Shown here piece by piece: positions 6,934 through 7,620 of a stretch of DNA of 7,620 bases; position 1 is the stretch's first letter; every line of letters begins with the position of its first letter. The notes below the pieces were generated by a model. The model searched no databases. It saw only the letters and a program-made list of their open reading frames with translations, and was not told the DNA's origin. The DNA is from Candidatus Dadabacteria bacterium (GTDB lineage Bacteria > Desulfobacterota_D > UBA1144 > Nemesobacterales > UBA2774): the NCBI GenBank assembly GCA_003229065.1, contig QIHJ01000336.1, forward strand, positions 1-7,620. Direction: 5' to 3'. Position numbers and translations under genes: made by a program.

Positions 6934-7620
6934 ATGGATTTTATACAGTCGGTCATACTTGGCGCTATTCAGGGTATTACGGAGTTCTTTCCTGTAAGCA
7001 GCACCGCGCACCTCGTGCTCCTGCCCTGGTTTCTCTCCTGGAAGGATGAGGGGCTCGCCTTTAACGTAGCACTTCATATGGGAAGCCTGATTGCGATAAT
7101 TTACTATTTCCGAGCGGACTGGATTCGGATAATCAGCGAATTTCTAAGGTGCTTGTCCAGGTTGAGCTTTTCAGGCAGCCCGGACGGCAGGACGGGCTTG
7201 TATCTGATAATAGCCACAATACCCGGCGCGGTTGCCGGGGTGCTTTTTGAAAGCCATGCTTCAGGCGTTCTTCGTAACCCGCTTTACGTCGCCTTCTCTC
7301 TTTCATTCTTCGGTGTGCTTCTATATGTGTCGGATAAGTACTCTAAAAAGAGTAGATCTATAGAAGAAATGAGCCTCGTCGACTGCCTCATTATCGGTGT
7401 CTCGCAGGCTTTTGCCATAGTCCCGGGAGTGTCGCGCTCGGGTATTACGATAACGGGCGCAATGTTCAGAGGACTGAAAAGGGACGAGGCTGCTAAGTTT
7501 TCCTTTATGCTCGCGGCCCCTCTGATTGCCGGGGCGGGAGTGTTCGAGTCACGCCACATGGAGCTGTCTTCCGTTCTGAGCCTCCCGTTCATAGCGGGCA
7601 TCCTCGCCTCCGCCGTATTC
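6934..7620 (+). CDS. uppP: undecaprenyl-diphosphatase UppP/BacA (partial, 3' end outside the window)
   Basis: UppP is an integral membrane phosphatase that converts undecaprenyl diphosphate to the monophosphate, recycling the lipid carrier for peptidoglycan and other envelope glycans. Overproduction is classically linked to bacitracin resistance. The 229 visible residues run open to the window edge, and the family is usually about 265-275 long. Active-site blocks are intact: QGITEFFPVSSTAHL (13-27) with the (E/Q)xxxE pair Gln13/Glu17 and His26, and PGVSRSG (164-170) with Arg168. Hydrophobic segments occur at about 1-12, 43-58, 87-105, 115-132, 150-164, 186-204 and from 214. The ATG immediately follows the uvrA TAA with no spacer. 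The nearest purine-rich stretch (GGGGCGG, 6919-6925) lies inside the uvrA tail and is a weak ribosome site. Co-transcription and translational coupling with uvrA are therefore likely. Confidence 0.97.
   Translation, partial: MDFIQSVILGAIQGITEFFPVSSTAHLVLLPWFLSWKDEGLAFNVALHMGSLIAIIYYFRADWIRIISEFLRCLSRLSFSGSPDGRTGLYLIIATIPGAVAGVLFESHASGVLRNPLYVAFSLSFFGVLLYVSDKYSKKSRSIEEMSLVDCLIIGVSQAFAIVPGVSRSGITITGAMFRGLKRDEAAKFSFMLAAPLIAGAGVFESRHMELSSVLSLPFIAGILASAVF

Noticed and set aside
6970..6984. Gln13 in uppP where E. coli has Glu, considered as a possibly lost catalytic residue
   Set aside because: The family motif is (E/Q)xxxE, so Gln at this position is normal and the enzyme is expected to be active.
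7284..7601. 105-codon open frame antisense to uppP
   Set aside because: It covers the conserved PGVSRSG-encoding region of uppP on the other strand and has no supporting motif, so it is a shadow frame.

Overview
This 7.6 kb window looks like ordinary chromosome from a bacterium. It carries the excision-repair ATPase gene uvrA and the start of uppP, which recycles the lipid carrier for cell-wall synthesis. Most genes have a clear Shine-Dalgarno sequence. The heavy use of ATA for Ile and AGG/AGA for Arg, the fairly balanced base composition and an F420-type NADP reductase argue against a close relative of E. coli. They do not fix the phylum. I see no transposase, phage gene, CRISPR array, tRNA or rRNA.

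Layout. Bases 1-66 are the last codons of an unidentified upstream gene. A 258-residue alpha/beta hydrolase (96-872) follows closely and is probably co-transcribed with it. Next are a 178-residue exported protein of unknown family (970-1506) and an NADPH:F420 oxidoreductase-like enzyme (1640-2299), the latter behind a good extended -10 promoter candidate. A YjbQ/UPF0047 gene lies on the minus strand (2343-2762), convergent with the reductase. It diverges, across a 197-bp spacer, from an M42-family metallo-aminopeptidase (2960-4036). After a 65-bp gap come uvrA (4102-6933, TTG start) and uppP (from 6934, cut by the window edge). The uppP ATG directly follows the uvrA stop codon, so these two are almost certainly one transcription unit.

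The genes do not form one obvious pathway. uvrA serves DNA repair, uppP peptidoglycan carrier recycling, the M42 enzyme peptide turnover and the reductase redox exchange between NADP and a deazaflavin. The natural substrates of the hydrolase and of YjbQ cannot be read from sequence. I found no convincing new multi-gene system. The points most worth a second look are the orphan exported protein, the implied F420 metabolism, and the unusual translation start and coupling around uvrA-uppP. No strong intrinsic terminator was seen between any of the genes.
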